DNA of 64,000 bases from Pseudomonas sp. Ant30-3 (lineage in GTDB: Bacteria; Pseudomonadota; Gammaproteobacteria; Pseudomonadales; Pseudomonadaceae). A program made the position numbers and the translations under genes. The stretch is from assembly GCF_000690905.1 (NCBI RefSeq), contig NZ_JMCL01000030.1:124001-188000 (forward strand), given 5' to 3'. This document shows, one piece after another, positions 25,952 to 34,127 of the stretch (the first letter of the stretch is position 1; each line of letters begins with the position of its first letter). The notes beneath the pieces are model-generated. The model searched no databases. It worked only from the letters and a program-made list of their open reading frames with translations, and was not told the DNA's origin.

Positions 25952-28621
25952 TCAGACTTTCGCCGGGTTCTGCTTCTCCGGGTCGATGCCATAGAGCACA
26001 ATCGCCTCGGTCACTTTTTCCCTTCCAATCGCGCCGTCATCAGCCAGCGCCTTTAATGCCGCCAGTGCGATGAAATGGCGATCCACTTCGAAGAAGGTGC
26101 GCAGTGACTCGCGGGTATCCGACTGTCCGAAGCCATCCGTGCCCAATGCCACAAAACGTCGTTTGGGCACGAACGGGCGGATCTGGTCGGCGAAGATTTT
26201 CATGTAGTCCGTGGCGACCACCACCGGGCCCTGCTTGTTCTGCAGGCTACTTTCCACATGACCGATGCGCGGTTCCTGATCCGGATGCAGCAGGTTCCAG
26301 CGTTCCGCGTCCTGGCCGTCACGGCGCAGTTCGGTCAGGCTGGTGACGCTCCACACCTCACTGCTCACCCCAAAGTCCTGTTGCAGCAACTGGGCGGCGG
26401 CAATCACCTCCTGCAGGATCGAACCGCAACCCATCAACTGAACATGCTTGCCTTCGACCGGCTGTGCCGGAGCCGAGAGCCGGTACATGCCTTTGAGAAT
26501 GTCCTGTTCAACACCTTCGGGCATTGGCGGGTGAGCGTAGTTTTCGTTGAGCAGGGTGATGTAGTAATAGGTGTCTTCGTTTTCGACATACATGCGGCGC
26601 ATGCCGTCCTGGATGATCACCGCCAGTTCGTAAGCGAAAGTCGGGTCGTAAGACACGCAGCACGGCACGGTGGAGGACAGCACGTGGCTGTGCCCGTCGT
26701 CATGCTGCAGGCCTTCGCCCATCAGCGTGGTTCTGCCGGACGTGGCACCCAGCAGGAAACCCCGGGCGCGGGCATCGCCTGCCGCCCAGGCCAGATCGCC
26801 GACGCGCTGAAAGCCGAACATCGAGTAGAAGATGTAGAAGGGCACCGTCATTACGCCGTGCGTGCTGTACGACGTACTCGCGGCGATCCATGAGGAAATG
26901 CCGCCGGATTCATTCAGGCCTTCCTGCATGATCTGGCCGTCGCGCGCCTCTTTGTAATAACTCAACTGGCCGGCGTCCTGGGGCGTGTACAACTGGCCAA
27001 CGTGGGAATGGATGCCGATCTGACGGAACAGGCTTTCCATGCCGAAGGTGCGTGATTCGTCCGGAACAATCGGCACGATCAGCTTGCCGATGTTCGGGTC
27101 CTTGAGCAGCGTGCCGAGGATGCGCACGAACGCCATGGTAGTTGAAATCCCGCGCTCGCCGGTGCCTTTGAGCTGGGTGTCCAGCGCCGATAACGGCGGA
27201 ATCTGCAGGGGCTCGACGGCACTGAAGCGTGCCGGAATATAGCCGCCCAGTTGCGCGCGCCTGGCTTGCAGATAAACGGCTTCGACACTGTCCGCGGCCG
27301 GTTTGAGGTAGGGCATGTCGCCCAGTTGATCGTCGCTGAGGTCCAGCCCGAAACGATCACGGAACGCCTTCACCGCGTCGTCGCCCATCTTCTTCAGCTG
27401 ATGGTTGATGTTCTGGCCTTCGCCAGCTTCGCCCATACCGAAGCCCTTGACGGTCTTCGCCAGGATGACGGTCGGCCCGCCGGTGTGGCGCATCGCGGCT
27501 GCGTAGGCGTTGTAGACTTTTTCCGGGTCATGGCCGCCGCGTGACAACTTCCAGATCTCGTCATCGCTGAGGTCGCTGACCAGTTCGAGCAACTCGGGGT
27601 ACTTTCCGAAAAAGTGCTCACGAACGTAAGCACCGTTTTGCGATTTGTAATTTTGATAATCGCCGTCCACGCATTCCATCATGCGCTGGCGCAGCAAGCC
27701 GCTTTTGTCTTTTTCCAGCAAGGCATCCCAACCGCTGCCCCAGATGACTTTGATGACATTCCAGCCGGCCGCCCGGTACAGGCTTTCAAATTCCTGGATG
27801 ACTTTGCTGTTGCCGCGCACGGGTCCGTCGAGGCGCTGGAGGTTGCAGTTGACGACAAAAATGATGTTATCGAGCTTCTCTCGACCGGCCAGGGAAATCG
27901 CCGCCAGAGATTCCGGCTGATCCATCTCGCCGTCACCGAGAAACGCCCAGACTTTACGACCTTGATGCTCTTTCAGGCCACGGTCTTCGAGGTAACGCAT
28001 GAACCGCGCCTGATACGCTGCGGTGATCGGCCCGAGCCCCATGGATACCGTCGGAAATTGCCAGAAGTCTGGCATTAGCCTTGGATGTGGGTAGGAAGAA
28101 ACGCCATCGCGGTCGGTCTCGCGGCGGAAATTATCCAGCTGGTCTTCACTCAGGCGACCTTCGAGATAAGCGCGGCCGTAGATGCCTGGCGAGGAGTGGC
28201 CCTGGATGTACACCATGTCGCCGGCAAATTGCTCGGTGCGCCCGCGGAAAAAATGCTCGAAGCCAACGTCGTACAAAACGGCCGCCGAGGCATAGGATGC
28301 GATGTGTCCGCCCACGTTCGAATGCTTGCCGGCGCGCAGCACCATGGCCAAGGCGTTCCAGCGAATGTAAGCGTTGATCCGGCGCTCGATGGCCAGGTCA
28401 CCGGGGTAGGGCTGCTGACGGTCGACCGGGATGGTGTTGACGTAAGGCGTGGTGACGCGCCCATAGAAATCACCGTGACGGTTGGCATCGAAATCAAGCA
28501 TTTGATCGATCAGGTAATGAGCGCGAGAACGCCCTTCGACGCTTGCCACCGATTCGATGGATTCGAGCCATTCGCGAGTTTCTTGTGGATCCTCGTCGAG
28601 AAACAGGGGTTGTTGAGCCAT
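25952..28621 (-). CDS. Accessory homodimeric pyruvate (2-oxo acid) dehydrogenase E1
   Basis: An 889-residue AceE-type E1 of normal length. The ThDP site reads 'GDGEMDQPESLAAISLAGREKLDNIIFVVNCN', and the pyrimidine-domain motif 'LQHDDGHSHVLSSTVP' is intact. It should decarboxylate pyruvate or a close 2-oxo acid and pass the acyl group to a lipoyl E2. No aceF lies beside it, unlike the housekeeping aceEF. Relatives such as MdeB act on 2-oxobutyrate, so the substrate is open. The ATG at 28621 has AGGAGA upstream. Its promoter carries a 20-base palindrome shared with the divergent marR-type gene, which implies local repression. Confidence 0.9.
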   Translation of the reverse strand: MAQQPLFLDEDPQETREWLESIESVASVEGRSRAHYLIDQMLDFDANRHGDFYGRVTTPYVNTIPVDRQQPYPGDLAIERRINAYIRWNALAMVLRAGKHSNVGGHIASYASAAVLYDVGFEHFFRGRTEQFAGDMVYIQGHSSPGIYGRAYLEGRLSEDQLDNFRRETDRDGVSSYPHPRLMPDFWQFPTVSMGLGPITAAYQARFMRYLEDRGLKEHQGRKVWAFLGDGEMDQPESLAAISLAGREKLDNIIFVVNCNLQRLDGPVRGNSKVIQEFESLYRAAGWNVIKVIWGSGWDALLEKDKSGLLRQRMMECVDGDYQNYKSQNGAYVREHFFGKYPELLELVSDLSDDEIWKLSRGGHDPEKVYNAYAAAMRHTGGPTVILAKTVKGFGMGEAGEGQNINHQLKKMGDDAVKAFRDRFGLDLSDDQLGDMPYLKPAADSVEAVYLQARRAQLGGYIPARFSAVEPLQIPPLSALDTQLKGTGERGISTTMAFVRILGTLLKDPNIGKLIVPIVPDESRTFGMESLFRQIGIHSHVGQLYTPQDAGQLSYYKEARDGQIMQEGLNESGGISSWIAASTSYSTHGVMTVPFYIFYSMFGFQRVGDLAWAAGDARARGFLLGATSGRTTLMGEGLQHDDGHSHVLSSTVPCCVSYDPTFAYELAVIIQDGMRRMYVENEDTYYYITLLNENYAHPPMPEGVEQDILKGMYRLSAPAQPVEGKHVQLMGCGSILQEVIAAAQLLQQDFGVSSEVWSVTSLTELRRDGQDAERWNLLHPDQEPRIGHVESSLQNKQGPVVVATDYMKIFADQIRPFVPKRRFVALGTDGFGQSDTRESLRTFFEVDRHFIALAALKALADDGAIGREKVTEAIVLYGIDPEKQNPAKV

Positions 28622-28707
28622 CGTCGTCTCCTGGACAGTGCAGCAGCACCGAGTCGTTTGGTGCCTGGTGAAGGGGCGTGGGTAGACGCCAGCCTTGAGG
28701 AATTTTT

Positions 28708-28727
28708 GTAGTTGCAATTGCAACTAC
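28708..28727. promoter_or_regulatory. Probable MarR operator 1
   Basis: GTAGTTGCAATTGCAACTAC is a perfect 20-base palindrome between the divergent E1 and MarR-type genes, 87 bases before the E1 ATG. The TTGCAATTGCAA core recurs at 28754-28767 and, in shorter form, at 30420-30433. That makes it the likely operator of the adjacent MarR-family regulator. Confidence 0.7.
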
Positions 28728-28753
28728 GAGTGAGAACTTAGCCTGCGCCACGC

Positions 28754-28767
28754 TACAATTGCAACTA
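28754..28767. promoter_or_regulatory. Probable MarR operator 2
   Basis: TACAATTGCAACTA repeats 12 of the bases of the first operator's right half, 27-40 bases before the MarR-type ATG. This position fits autoregulation. Confidence 0.6.
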
Positions 28768-28793
28768 AATCGAATTCATCAGAAGGGTGAAGC

Positions 28794-29246
28794 ATGTCGT
28801 CAAGTGATCCGGATACCTGGTTCAGATTCGTCCGGGCCCACCGTTGCCTGATCCGCGAAATCGAGCGTCGGCTGGCTGCCGCCGAGCTCCCGGCTTACGC
28901 CTGGTACGACGCGTTATGGGGCCTGGAAAGCGGCCCGGACGGCAGCCGACGCATGAGCGAACTGGCTGACGTCATGGCGATCGAGCGCTACAACCTGACT
29001 CGCCTGGTGGATCGACTGGAGGCCGAGGGCCTGGTCACCCGCAGCCGTGCCAGCGACGACGGTCGTGGTGCGTATGCCGTCATCACCGAGAGCGGCAAGG
29101 TACTGCGAAAAAAAATGTGGCAAGTCTATGAAGGGGCGGTCGACGAACTGTTTCTGGCGCAGTTCGATAGCGAGCAACAGCAGGTCTTCAGCGATGCGCT
29201 TGAGCGAGCGGCAACGGCCGCGCGCAACAGCGGGCGCGCGGGTTGA
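28794..29246 (+). CDS. MarR-family transcriptional regulator
   Basis: A 150-residue winged-helix regulator. It shows 'RRMSELADVMAIERYNLTRLVDRLEAEGLVTRSRASDDGRGAYAVITESG', the recognition helix followed by the DxR wing of the MarR family. It is divergent from the E1 gene and shares a palindrome-bearing promoter region with it. It probably represses the E1 gene, itself, and the E1-like and GST genes downstream, where a similar palindrome lies. The ligand is unknown. GAAGGGTG precedes the ATG. Confidence 0.9.
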   Translation: MSSSDPDTWFRFVRAHRCLIREIERRLAAAELPAYAWYDALWGLESGPDGSRRMSELADVMAIERYNLTRLVDRLEAEGLVTRSRASDDGRGAYAVITESGKVLRKKMWQVYEGAVDELFLAQFDSEQQQVFSDALERAATAARNSGRAG

Positions 29247-29259
29247 ATAACGTGCGCGG

Positions 29260-30363
29260 TCATTGCAGCAAATAACGGTTCATGGCTTCACTGACGCACG
29301 TCTGTGCGATCCGCCCGTCATCGGCCAGAGCCCGCAACGCCAGGACGACAATCCAGCGTTTATCCAGCGTTGTGTCGAGGGTCGCTTCAGGCGAGTCAGC
29401 ACCCAGCGTCACGAAGCGTGACGTGATATGGGCACCGATCTGATCGGCGACATGCCGGCCATACCCCGTCACCGCCACCACCGGGCAATCGTCGAGGCTC
29501 ATGCAGTCGAGCAAATGCGCTGATCGCCGCGGCATGGCTGGATGCATGCGGTTCCATCGCTGCGCCCTGTCTGCATCCCGCGCCAACCGCGTATAGCTGG
29601 GGCAACTCCAGAGCTCGCTTTCGACGCCCCAGTCCTCGCGCAACATTTGCGCCGCGGCAACCACCGACTGCAATGCCCGGCCAGCGCCCAACAAGCGAAC
29701 CCTGGGACCTGCGGCTTCAGCAGCGACTTCGCTGAGCCTGTACATCCCCCTGAGCGCGTGGCTCGCGCTGACTTGGCTGATGGGCGCAACAAAATCATAA
29801 GGCTCGTCATGCAGCGCCATGTAGTAAAAACCGTCGTTGCCTTCCACGTACAGGCTGTGCAAAGCGGCGAGCGCAATAGCGTGCGCTTCGGCACCGCTGG
29901 CGGGGTCGAAAGGCATGCACTGCGGGTTGGCGGCCAGCCAGATCGAGACCCAGGGATGAGCGCCCTTGGGCCAGCGCGAGGGCAGGGTCTCTATGTCATT
30001 GCACAGAATGCCGCGATGGGCCGACTCGTTTGAAAGGGCGCACAGTTCGGCGGACGTCGCAGAACTGGCGAGGTACAACAGGGGTTTTTCGCTGGCACAG
30101 GCGGCAGGACTAAAGCGCAGCGGCCACGCATTGATTCGGGTGTGAGCGCCATCGATTTGCGACTGCTTGTTGGCGCGCACGACCCAAATATGTCGGGCGG
30201 TTCCGGGATCCCGTTCCAGTCGATTGGCGATGTCGATCATGGTGTAGAGCGGAGAGCAAAACCCCACAGTGTGCGGCTGCGTCATGCTGCGGATTTTATC
30301 AATGCAAGCCTGAGCGGCAACGCGGGTATCCGGTGTTTTGCTGAAGCTGGAAAAGCCGATCAT
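29260..30363 (-). CDS. Truncated pyruvate dehydrogenase E1-like paralogue (C-terminal half only)
   Basis: About 367 residues that align with the second half of AceE. Examples are 'LRGMYRLSEVA', 'LLGAGRALQSVVAAAQMLREDWGVESELWSCPSYTRLARD' and the ending 'VLALRALADDGRIAQTCVSEAMNRYLL'. The whole ThDP diphosphate-binding half is absent. The 'LQHDDGHS' catalytic stretch of the pyrimidine domain is replaced by 'WPKGAHPW'. It cannot be a working E1 on its own. It retains a long intact frame with GGAGATATCAGGC before the ATG at 30363 (ATG 30387 and GTG 30408 are alternatives), so it looks maintained, perhaps as a partner or regulator of the neighbouring E1. A degenerating duplicate is the alternative. 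Confidence 0.75.
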   Translation of the reverse strand: MIGFSSFSKTPDTRVAAQACIDKIRSMTQPHTVGFCSPLYTMIDIANRLERDPGTARHIWVVRANKQSQIDGAHTRINAWPLRFSPAACASEKPLLYLASSATSAELCALSNESAHRGILCNDIETLPSRWPKGAHPWVSIWLAANPQCMPFDPASGAEAHAIALAALHSLYVEGNDGFYYMALHDEPYDFVAPISQVSASHALRGMYRLSEVAAEAAGPRVRLLGAGRALQSVVAAAQMLREDWGVESELWSCPSYTRLARDADRAQRWNRMHPAMPRRSAHLLDCMSLDDCPVVAVTGYGRHVADQIGAHITSRFVTLGADSPEATLDTTLDKRWIVVLALRALADDGRIAQTCVSEAMNRYLLQ

Positions 30364-30419
30364 GCCTGATATCTCCGTGCGATCCATCGTGCTTGCACCA
30401 TACTGCACGCCTCAATATG

Positions 30420-30433
30420 ATTGCAAATGCAAT
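30420..30433. promoter_or_regulatory. Probable MarR operator 3
   Basis: ATTGCAAATGCAAT is a perfect palindrome in the short divergent gap between the E1-like and GST genes, 28 bases before the GST ATG. It shares the TTGCAA/TGCAAT half-sites of the operators near the MarR-type gene. Confidence 0.6.
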
Positions 30434-30460
30434 TAGAATGTCCTCAACAGGAGATTTCAT

Positions 30461-31099
30461 ATGAGTGCGTCTTACCCCATCACGCTTTACACAGCGGATA
30501 CACCCAACGGGCAGAAAATCAGTATTTTCCTGAAAGAAGCTGCCATTGATTGTGAAAAAGTGAAGTTCGACCTGTCCGCGGGCAGGCAACATTCGGCGGA
30601 TTTTTTGCGGATCAATCCCAATGGGAAAATTCCGGCCATCGTTGATCATGAGGCTGGTATCTCGGTTTTCGAATCCGCTGCCATTCTCGGTTACCTGTCG
30701 CAAAAATTTGAATGTCTGCAGCCTGATTCTTCTGCTGTAAAACTGTCCGTTCAGCAATGGTTATACTTTCAGGTAGGGGCCATTGGTCCGATGCTGGGGC
30801 AGTTGTGGTGGTTCCTGCACGGCAGCACGACGCGCAACGAAGAAGCCATTGCGCGCTACCGTAAAGAGGCGCTGCGAATCTATGGAGTGGTGGACAAACA
30901 GCTGGCCTCGCACAGTTATCTGGCTGGCGATGAGTACTCCATCGCCGACATCGCGGCGTTCACCTGGCTGCGTACCCATGAAGAGCTGGCGCTGGATATC
31001 ACGTCGTATACCCATGTGGTGCGCTGGCTGGCGGTGATTGAGTCCCGTCCTGCCGTACAGGCAGGGCTCGCCGAATCTCGCAACGCTCCAACGGATTAA
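30461..31099 (+). CDS. Glutathione S-transferase family protein
   Basis: A 212-residue GST. The thioredoxin-like N-terminal domain has 'PITLYTADTPNGQKISIFLKEAAI', resembling Nu-class YfcG enzymes with Thr/Asn at the active site, then 'NPNGKIPAIVDHE' (cis-Pro) and 'VFESAAILGYLSQKF' (glutathione Glu-Ser). The helical C-terminal domain contains 'YSIADIAAFTWLR' (N-capping Asp). CAGGAGA lies before the ATG. The palindrome upstream ties it to the MarR set. It may handle electrophiles or peroxides; the substrate is unknown. Confidence 0.88.
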   Translation: MSASYPITLYTADTPNGQKISIFLKEAAIDCEKVKFDLSAGRQHSADFLRINPNGKIPAIVDHEAGISVFESAAILGYLSQKFECLQPDSSAVKLSVQQWLYFQVGAIGPMLGQLWWFLHGSTTRNEEAIARYRKEALRIYGVVDKQLASHSYLAGDEYSIADIAAFTWLRTHEELALDITSYTHVVRWLAVIESRPAVQAGLAESRNAPTD

Positions 31100-31332
31100 C
31101 ACGGGACTGGCCTGGGAGCCTCCCGGGCCTCAACGCCGCTGACTGGTACAGAGGAGGGCGGATGTCCGACAGTCCGTTTGACATCGGCTAATGCAATATT
31201 GATTCAGTGCCCACGGGCATCCTTGTAGTGTTGATTTGGCTTTACTACGTAGCGGGACCGAGATTGAATCATTGCCTCAATTGAGATGCAGCAGCGCAAA
31301 CGTCAGCCGCAACCATAAAAAAAGGAGTTTTT

Positions 31333-32061
31333 ATGAGCACTCGGTACTTGAAAGGGGGCAAAGCGTTACACCCGATTTCGCAAATGGATGAACGTCTGAG
31401 AACTGCTTTTGAAAAATGCCTGTTGCCTCTGGAGGGCTGCCATTACGCCTATTTCCTCACGTCCAAGGCTCGTGAGGTTGAACCAAGAATCTTTTCCAAC
31501 TATCCCGAGCATTGGCTCGATGTGTATAAAACCGAGGGTTACCACCTCATAGATCCTGTCATCAGACACGGCATGAAATGTATAGCGCCGTTCTTTTGGC
31601 ATGAGGCGCTTGAATCGAAGGATTCAGGGATGGGGCGGGAGGTGTTTGCGTCCTCGGAGAAATACCGGATATCCGATGGTTTCACTTTTAATCTGCATGA
31701 TGCCCACGGGCTTTTTGCCGCATTGAGCATCAGCAATACCGAGCGTCGTCATGATTTTGAGCAGTTCATGACGGGAAACGCGGCGGAAATCCAGATGACA
31801 CTCGTTCAATTTCAAAGCCGTTTAACGAATTGTTTTTCCCTCAATGAGCTTTTTCCTGATCTGGATGAGACCGGCCTGTCGGATCGCGAGTTGAGCGTGC
31901 TCAAGTGGGTTGTCATGGGTAAGGCATACAGGGAAATTGCCGCCATTTGTGCCATCTCGATTCGCACTGTGAAATTCCACATGGCCAATGTCGTCAATAA
32001 ACTTCAAGTCTGCAACGCCAAGCAAGCCGTGTACAAAGCTGTAAGTCTGGGGTTGGTCTAA
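31333..32061 (+). CDS. LuxR-type quorum-sensing regulator
   Basis: A 242-residue protein with an N-terminal acyl-homoserine-lactone-binding domain and a C-terminal LuxR helix-turn-helix ('LSDRELSVLKWVVMGKAYREIAAICAISIRTVKFHMANVVNKL'). The invariant pocket residues of the family are present as W61, Y65, D74, P75 and W89, with the same spacing as W57, Y61, D70, P71 and W85 of TraR. AAAAAGGAG precedes the ATG. It is convergent with a luxI gene 18 bases away, so the pair is a cognate system. A CTACGTAG palindrome lies 81 bases upstream. Its probable targets are luxI and the nitroimidazole operon. Confidence 0.93.
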   Translation: MSTRYLKGGKALHPISQMDERLRTAFEKCLLPLEGCHYAYFLTSKAREVEPRIFSNYPEHWLDVYKTEGYHLIDPVIRHGMKCIAPFFWHEALESKDSGMGREVFASSEKYRISDGFTFNLHDAHGLFAALSISNTERRHDFEQFMTGNAAEIQMTLVQFQSRLTNCFSLNELFPDLDETGLSDRELSVLKWVVMGKAYREIAAICAISIRTVKFHMANVVNKLQVCNAKQAVYKAVSLGLV

Positions 32062-32079
32062 AAGGTGCCTGCGCCTTGA

Positions 32080-32709
32080 TTAGCAGGTGATCTCCAGTGC
32101 CTTGCGCAGTGGCTGTTTACTCTTCGACTCGATCACCTCCTTGAGTCGCTTATCATTTTCGGAAGACACTGGCATATTCAGCAACAGCACTTTTTCCCCC
32201 GGTGAAGCCTCGCCTGTAGCCAACACTTCATACAGCCATCCCGCCCTTAGAACGATGCGCGACATGGCCTGGCTGACCACCGTAATGATCGATCGCAAAC
32301 CCTGTCGAGTGGCGTGATCGTGCATCGCCAGAAGCAACATTTCGGTGATCGGTGCTCTGCTCAGGCCTAGTGCGCGGGAACGGGTCTTGTCGACGAAAAA
32401 GCGGCTGGACTCAGCAATCAACGGGTCTTTGGGCAACGTACAGTCGAAGAAGCCGCGAAAAGGTCCCTCCACCATGTAAGGGTTCAGCGTATTGATCAAA
32501 CGAAGGCTGGCCAATGGTATGCCTGCATAGACGCCTACCAGGTAGGTTGAAGAGGCATTGTCATATTCGTCAATCTCCCTGCCCTCGTTAACGATGACCC
32601 GCCAGTCCAGACGGTCGGCGAACACTTCCTTTCTCAATCGGAACAGGTTGCCCATCAGTTCTTCTGAGGCATCTGAATAATCGACTTTGTGAAAAATTAC
32701 CTGGTCCAT
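32080..32709 (-). CDS. LuxI-type acyl-homoserine-lactone synthase
   Basis: A 209-residue autoinducer synthase joining S-adenosylmethionine to an acyl-ACP. All ten family-invariant residues can be found: R26, F30, W36, E45, D47, D50, R70, F84, E100 and R103. The ATG at 32709 gives the normal family length; a TTG at 32736 would add nine residues. It is transcribed away from the biosynthetic operon, from an intergenic region holding two lux-box-like elements, which suggests positive feedback. Acyl chain length cannot be read from the sequence. Confidence 0.95.
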   Translation of the reverse strand: MDQVIFHKVDYSDASEELMGNLFRLRKEVFADRLDWRVIVNEGREIDEYDNASSTYLVGVYAGIPLASLRLINTLNPYMVEGPFRGFFDCTLPKDPLIAESSRFFVDKTRSRALGLSRAPITEMLLLAMHDHATRQGLRSIITVVSQAMSRIVLRAGWLYEVLATGEASPGEKVLLLNMPVSSENDKRLKEVIESKSKQPLRKALEITC

Positions 32710-32792
32710 GCGTTTATGAATTCCGTCCGTGTACAACTACATTAATCGGTTTGTAACGCGCGAGGAGAATGGCGATTGAAACTGCAAAATAC

Positions 32793-32812
32793 AACTGTAC
32801 CTAAAGACAGGT
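32793..32812 (-). promoter_or_regulatory. lux-box-like element 1 (facing luxI)
   Basis: On the minus strand this reads ACCTGTCTTTAGGTACAGTT. It matches the Vibrio fischeri lux box ACCTGTAGGATCGTACAGGT at 13 of 20 positions, including the ACCTGT and GTACAG halves. It is centred about 94 bases upstream of the luxI ATG. With its mirror copy at 32828-32847 it forms a 61-base dyad. Confidence 0.65.
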
Positions 32813-32827
32813 GTAAAAAAAATACAA

Positions 32828-32847
32828 ACCTGCACTGAGGTACAGTT
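32828..32847 (+). promoter_or_regulatory. lux-box-like element 2 (facing the biosynthetic operon)
   Basis: ACCTGCACTGAGGTACAGTT is the inverted near-copy (16 of 20 bases) of the element at 32793-32812. It is centred about 114 bases before the rohP-like ATG. The two boxes flank an A-rich spacer and share the outer arms TACAACTGTACCT/AGGTACAGTTGTA. One box per divergent promoter is the simplest reading. Confidence 0.65.
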
Positions 32848-32908
32848 GTAGAGCAAAAGAGCAACGTTAATTATTGGGTCGGGTTTATCTGCAGATTTGT
32901 GAGCAGGC

Positions 32909-32922
32909 TATCTACGTAGATA
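32909..32922. promoter_or_regulatory. TATCTACGTAGATA palindrome before the biosynthetic operon
   Basis: A perfect 14-base palindrome, 30 bases before the first gene of the operon. Its core CTACGTAG also occurs before the luxR gene. It could be a second regulator site overlapping the promoter; the factor is unknown. Confidence 0.45.
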
Positions 32923-32951
32923 ACTAAGTTGACTCTTACAGGAATAACAAG

Positions 32952-34127
32952 ATGAATGTTGCAGCCCGTCATGACGTCAAGGAAGACATCACCCAGCATG
33001 AAATTTCTGCCCTGAAAACACGCTTTAACCTGGCTGACGCCCACACGCACCAGGATCAGAGTGTGACTCAGCGAAAAATTGTCGAGCGCTTGCCCGAACT
33101 CTGGTATCGCGCGCAAAACCGCACGCAGTATCAGAGCGAGCAAGAATTCATTCAGGCGTTTTTTTCCTTTCACGGACAACAACACGCGCTTAAGCGACAC
33201 GATGAAATTTACCTCGTGTACGCCGCCTCAATTGCGATGCACATCACCGCAACCTACCTGCGCAAACGCAACATGAGTGTGGGATTGATCGAGCCTTGCT
33301 TCGATAACCTGCACGATCTGCTCAAACACATGGAAGTGCCGTTGACTGCACTGGATGAAAGCCTTTTCCAATCGCCAGCAAGCGTCTACACAAAACTTCA
33401 AACGGCAGCAGCCGATGTTGATTCGATTTTTCTGGTAGATCCCAACAACCCGACCGGTTCAAGCATGTTTGCCACTGGCGCCGACACCTTTGTGGAGGTG
33501 GCGCGTTACTGCAAGGACCACGGCAAATTGCTGATTCTGGATTTCTGCTTTGCGGCATTTTTCAAAACAGCAGGCGGCTGCCGATTCGACGCTTATGCAA
33601 TCCTGGACGACATTGGCACCCAATACATCGTTATGGAAGACACCGGTAAAACCTGGCCACTGCAGGACACCAAGTGCGCAACGATCATGGCCAGTACGGA
33701 CATCAACGCTGACATCTACAGCATCGTCACCAGTGTATTGCTGAACGTCTCGCCCTTCATTCTCAATGTGGTGACCCAGTACATTCGAGACAGTAGCGAA
33801 GACGATTTCGAATCTGTTCGCAGCGTGCTCGAAGTCAATCGCACAAGCGCCAAACGCCACCTCGATGGCCATTTTCTTCGGTACGTAACGCCCATGGTCG
33901 AAACCAGCGTTGCATGGTTTGAAATCATGCGCGGGGGTGTCACAGCCGATGACTTGCAGGCGTATTTGATGGAGTACGAAGTCTACGTGTTGCCTGGCAA
34001 ATACTTCTACTGGAGTCAGCCGCAGGCGGGGCAAAAGTACATTCGTCTGGCATTGGCCCGCAAACCCGACGAGTTCGAGCAGGCCGTCAACACCATCGCC
34101 CGCGCTCTGGAGCAGTACCATGACTGA
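32952..34127 (+). CDS. rohP: PLP-dependent arginine oxidase/aminotransferase-like enzyme (RohP-like)
   Basis: A 391-residue fold-type I PLP enzyme. It carries 'DPNNPTG' at 163-169, the pyridine-nitrogen Asp at D197 ('LILDFCF') and the Schiff-base Lys at K233 in 'DTGKTWP'. Its closing 'YIRLALARK' holds the carboxylate Arg. The annotated family would be class I/II aminotransferase. In the same gene company (DapA-like lyase plus haem-oxygenase-like oxygenase), the known member is RohP, an O2- and PLP-dependent enzyme that converts L-arginine to 4-hydroxy-2-oxoarginine for azomycin. AGGAA lies eight bases before the ATG. It overlaps the next gene by eight bases. The RohP role is inferred from motif style and operon composition. 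Confidence 0.78.
   Translation: MNVAARHDVKEDITQHEISALKTRFNLADAHTHQDQSVTQRKIVERLPELWYRAQNRTQYQSEQEFIQAFFSFHGQQHALKRHDEIYLVYAASIAMHITATYLRKRNMSVGLIEPCFDNLHDLLKHMEVPLTALDESLFQSPASVYTKLQTAAADVDSIFLVDPNNPTGSSMFATGADTFVEVARYCKDHGKLLILDFCFAAFFKTAGGCRFDAYAILDDIGTQYIVMEDTGKTWPLQDTKCATIMASTDINADIYSIVTSVLLNVSPFILNVVTQYIRDSSEDDFESVRSVLEVNRTSAKRHLDGHFLRYVTPMVETSVAWFEIMRGGVTADDLQAYLMEYEVYVLPGKYFYWSQPQAGQKYIRLALARKPDEFEQAVNTIARALEQYHD

Noticed and set aside
32790..32850. Reading the nested inverted repeat as a transcription terminator
   Set aside because: It lies between divergent promoters with no gene ending into it, and each half matches a lux box.
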